Positions 5,503 to 7,432 of a stretch of 7,432 bases of DNA are shown one piece after another. This DNA comes from JBARCX01 sp049794535. Its GTDB lineage: Bacteria; Pseudomonadota; Gammaproteobacteria; Xanthomonadales; Rhodanobacteraceae. Within the stretch, counting starts at the first letter, position 1. Each line of letters begins with the position of its first letter. The translations under genes and the position numbers were made by a program. The notes below the pieces were generated by a model. The model was given only the letters and a program-made list of their open reading frames with translations, ran no database searches and was not told where the DNA came from. The stretch covers positions 1 through 7,432 of the forward strand of contig JBARCX010000311.1 of the NCBI GenBank assembly GCA_049794535.1, given 5' to 3'.

Positions 5503-6522
5503 CTAAAGCCACTTCGCCCGCTTCAATCCAATGAAGATGCCGCCGACCACGCAGGCGACAATGCCGATAATCACGGGGTAAGCCCACGGCTGGTTGAGCT
5601 CGGGCATGTGGGTGAAGTTCATGCCGTACCAACTGGTGACCAAAGTAGGTGCGGCGAGCATGGCAGCCCAACCGGCGAGCTTCTTCATCACTTCGTTCTG
5701 ACCGAAAGTGACCAGCGACAGATTTACGTTGATCGCTGCAGCCAGCATCTCGCGCATGGCGCCAATCGATTCGTTGACCCGGAATACATGATCGTAGACG
5801 TCGCGGAAATACGCGCGCAGTTCGTCAGGAATGAGTTGCGGATGTAGCCGCACCAGCTGGCTGATGACATCCTGCATCGGTGCCACCGCAAGACGTAGTG
5901 TCATCAGATCGCGCTGCATGTCGTAAAGCCGGCGCACCGTGTTGCGATTAAAGGTGTCGGCGAAGATGTCTTGCTCCAGCTCCTGCAGCTCTTCGCGGAA
6001 GTCGCGCACGATTGGTAGCAGATTGTCCACGACGAAATCGAGCACGCCATACAAGCCGTAGCTCGGTCCGAGTGCGAGCAGTTCCGGTGTGTGCTCACAA
6101 TTGCGCCGTGCTGGTGAGTAGGACAGTGAGGCGCCGTGACGTACAGTGACCAGATAGCGTGGGCCGAGAAAGATATGCGTCTCGCCGAACGCGATGTGCC
6201 CGCTGACTAATTGCGCGGTTTGCACGACGATAAATAGCGAATCACCGTAGGACTCAATCTTGGTGCGTTGATGTGCGCTCTGCGCATCTTCGATGGCGAG
6301 GTCGTGCAGGTCGAATTCTTCCTGCAATTTCAGCAGTAGCGCCTCGTCTGGCTCATGTAGGCCGACCCATACGAACGTATCCGGCTCCTTTAGCACATCA
6401 CTGATGGCATCGACGCTGATGTCACCCATGCGCTTGCCGTCATTTCGGTAGGCAACGCAGTTGACAACCATGCTAGATGGCGTCATGGGAAGTGTGGGTG
6501 TTACAGGATGGGATAGCGACAT
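5503..6522 (-). CDS. corA: CorA-family Mg2+/Co2+ transporter
   Basis: The 339-residue product has the CorA layout. A long soluble N-terminal alpha/beta domain and extended helices (for example residues about 170-270, VRDFREELQELEQDIFADTF) form the cytoplasmic funnel of the pentamer. Two transmembrane helices follow at about 277-297 and 314-333. The signature YGMNF, with Gly300-Met301-Asn302, ends the first helix and is followed by THMPEL in the periplasmic loop. The C-terminus, LKRAKWL, is basic and cytoplasmic, as usual. The family imports Mg2+ (also Co2+ and Ni2+) down the membrane potential. The frame extends to a TTG at 6558, but the ATG at 6522 (start MSLSHPV) is preferred, although only a distant AGGGAAGG precedes it. 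Later Met codons at 6486 and 6471 also remain possible, since the first 29 residues look poorly conserved. It is convergent with the peptidase gene and divergent from the acyltransferase, so it is probably monocistronic. Confidence 0.92.
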   Translation of the reverse strand: MSLSHPVTPTLPMTPSSMVVNCVAYRNDGKRMGDISVDAISDVLKEPDTFVWVGLHEPDEALLLKLQEEFDLHDLAIEDAQSAHQRTKIESYGDSLFIVVQTAQLVSGHIAFGETHIFLGPRYLVTVRHGASLSYSPARRNCEHTPELLALGPSYGLYGVLDFVVDNLLPIVRDFREELQELEQDIFADTFNRNTVRRLYDMQRDLMTLRLAVAPMQDVISQLVRLHPQLIPDELRAYFRDVYDHVFRVNESIGAMREMLAAAINVNLSLVTFGQNEVMKKLAGWAAMLAAPTLVTSWYGMNFTHMPELNQPWAYPVIIGIVACVVGGIFIGLKRAKWL

Positions 6523-6578
6523 GGCCGCATGATGCCGCCTTCCCTGTGCGAAGGGCAATTGCGATGCAGGCTATGAGT

Positions 6579-6616
6579 CGATGTTTGTGTGAATCCGTGC
6601 GGATTCATGGACATCG
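6579..6616. promoter_or_regulatory. Composite dyad in the corA/acyltransferase divergent intergenic region
   Basis: A perfect inner repeat, TGAATCCG-tg-CGGATTCA (6590-6607), is flanked by a second complementary pair, CGATGT (6579-6584) and ACATCG (6611-6616). A separate perfect 10-bp palindrome, ATAGATCTAT, lies at 6623-6632. No T-run follows, so the dyad is not a terminator. Its central position between divergent starts suggests an operator; the binding protein is unknown. No confident -35/-10 pair could be assigned to either gene. Confidence 0.4.
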
Positions 6617-6703
6617 CGCTCTATAGATCTATGTTCGGAGCTTCCTCCAATGTCATCATGAGGCGATTGAGGGGCATGTGGCGCATGGGGACGCTTTCGG
6701 CAG

Positions 6704-7432
6704 ATGAGTGCTAACGAGTATCGATTGGGTTACCGCAGTGATGTCGAAGGGCTCCGTGCCGTTGCGATTCTGTTGGTTGTGGCTGTTCATGCTGGCGTGC
6801 CGTGGCTAGCCGGCGGTTTTGTTGGCGTAGACGTATTTTTCGTTCTATCGGGGTTCTTGATCACCGGGTTGCTAGTCCAGGAGATTTCGGACACCGGGCG
6901 CCTTCGCTTCATGGACTTCTACGTACGTCGCTTGCGCCGGCTTTTACCTGCGTTGCTGGTCATGTTGTTAGTCATTTGCGCGTTGGCAGCGTTGCTGCTT
7001 GCGCCAAGCGAACAGAGGGATCAAGCCGATGCAGCGGGCATGGCGGCATTATGGCTAAGCAATATCCATTTCGCGTTTGCGCAGCAGAGCTACTTCGCAC
7101 CTGGTACTGAGACCAATCTGTTTTTGCATACATGGTCGCTTGGAGTGGAGGAGCAGTTCTATCTGATCTGGCCGGCGTTGCTGGTGTGGTTGCTTGGTCG
7201 TGATGGTCAGCGAGGCATGGCACGACTGAAGATCGGCATGTTCGTGCTTATCGCGGTTAGCTTGCTGGCATGCGTGATGCTTACCTATCAGGCACCGCAG
7301 TTGGCGTTCTATATGATGCCGCTGCGCGCGTGGCAGTTTGCTGCTGGGGCACTCGTCTGGCTGTACTTTCAGATGCCGAAGGCGGAGGGCGATGACGGCT
7401 GGTTGCGGATCAAGGCCGGAGTTGGTTTGCGT
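6704..7432 (+). CDS. OafA-type membrane acyltransferase (acyltransferase family 3), 3' end outside window
   Basis: The frame is open for 243 codons from the ATG at 6704 to the right edge, so only the N-terminal part is seen. It opens with YRSDVEGLRAVAILLVVAVHA, containing the R-X10-H motif (Arg18, His29) of acyltransferase-3 proteins. GFVGVDVFFVLSGFLITGLL then forms the second helix, and FYVRRLRRLLPALL is the conserved basic segment. HTWSLGVEEQFYLIWP (from His142, with Glu149-Glu150) is the other hallmark block. Members are multi-pass inner-membrane proteins that transfer acetyl or other acyl groups to O-antigen, exopolysaccharide or peptidoglycan. Many carry a C-terminal SGNH domain, which cannot be judged here. 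No clear ribosome binding site precedes the ATG, but the sequence matches the family from its first residues, so the start is likely right. The substrate is unknown. Confidence 0.92.
   Translation, partial: MSANEYRLGYRSDVEGLRAVAILLVVAVHAGVPWLAGGFVGVDVFFVLSGFLITGLLVQEISDTGRLRFMDFYVRRLRRLLPALLVMLLVICALAALLLAPSEQRDQADAAGMAALWLSNIHFAFAQQSYFAPGTETNLFLHTWSLGVEEQFYLIWPALLVWLLGRDGQRGMARLKIGMFVLIAVSLLACVMLTYQAPQLAFYMMPLRAWQFAAGALVWLYFQMPKAEGDDGWLRIKAGVGLR

Noticed and set aside
6523..6558. TTG-started extension of corA
   Set aside because: A TTG start with no ribosome binding site is less likely than the in-frame ATG at 6522. The 12 added residues carry no CorA features.

Overview
The window looks like chromosomal DNA of a moderately GC-rich gammaproteobacterium. 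It is most likely a member of the Xanthomonadales (Xanthomonadaceae or Rhodanobacteraceae, Dyella/Rhodanobacter-like). The reasons are the tandem type IVa pilin genes with sigma-54-like promoters, the long secreted S9 peptidase, and GTTGGG...CCCAAC REP-type palindromes. The placement is from memory of gene style, not from a search.

Left part (1-3084, minus strand): a type IV pilus locus. Reading along the minus strand, there is a first pilin gene (start 3084), a 326-base spacer, a second pilin gene (start 2320), a hairpin terminator, and then a large membrane protein gene (start 1793) that runs off the left edge. The two pilins are both 145 residues, nearly identical in the N-terminal helix and divergent in the globular head. 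Each has a GG-N10-GC (-24/-12) sigma-54 promoter candidate upstream. The membrane protein has the layout of a GT-C/TMTC-type glycosyltransferase with a C-terminal TPR-like region. Its position just behind two pilins makes it a candidate pilin-modifying enzyme.

Middle (3235-5416, plus strand): a divergently transcribed, exported prolyl-oligopeptidase family (S9) serine peptidase with a complete Ser/Asp/His triad. It is closed by a strong 14-bp hairpin terminator.

Right part: two REP-like palindromes (about 5421-5495) fill the space between the convergent peptidase and a minus-strand CorA-type Mg2+/Co2+ transporter gene (5503-6522). A 145- to 180-base divergent intergenic region with a composite dyad follows. 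Then comes the start of an OafA-type membrane acyltransferase (6704 to the right edge, truncated).

The pilin pair and the GT-C protein plausibly act together in building and decorating type IV pili. The peptidase, CorA and acyltransferase look like independent single-gene units. No phage, transposase, CRISPR, tRNA or rRNA was seen.
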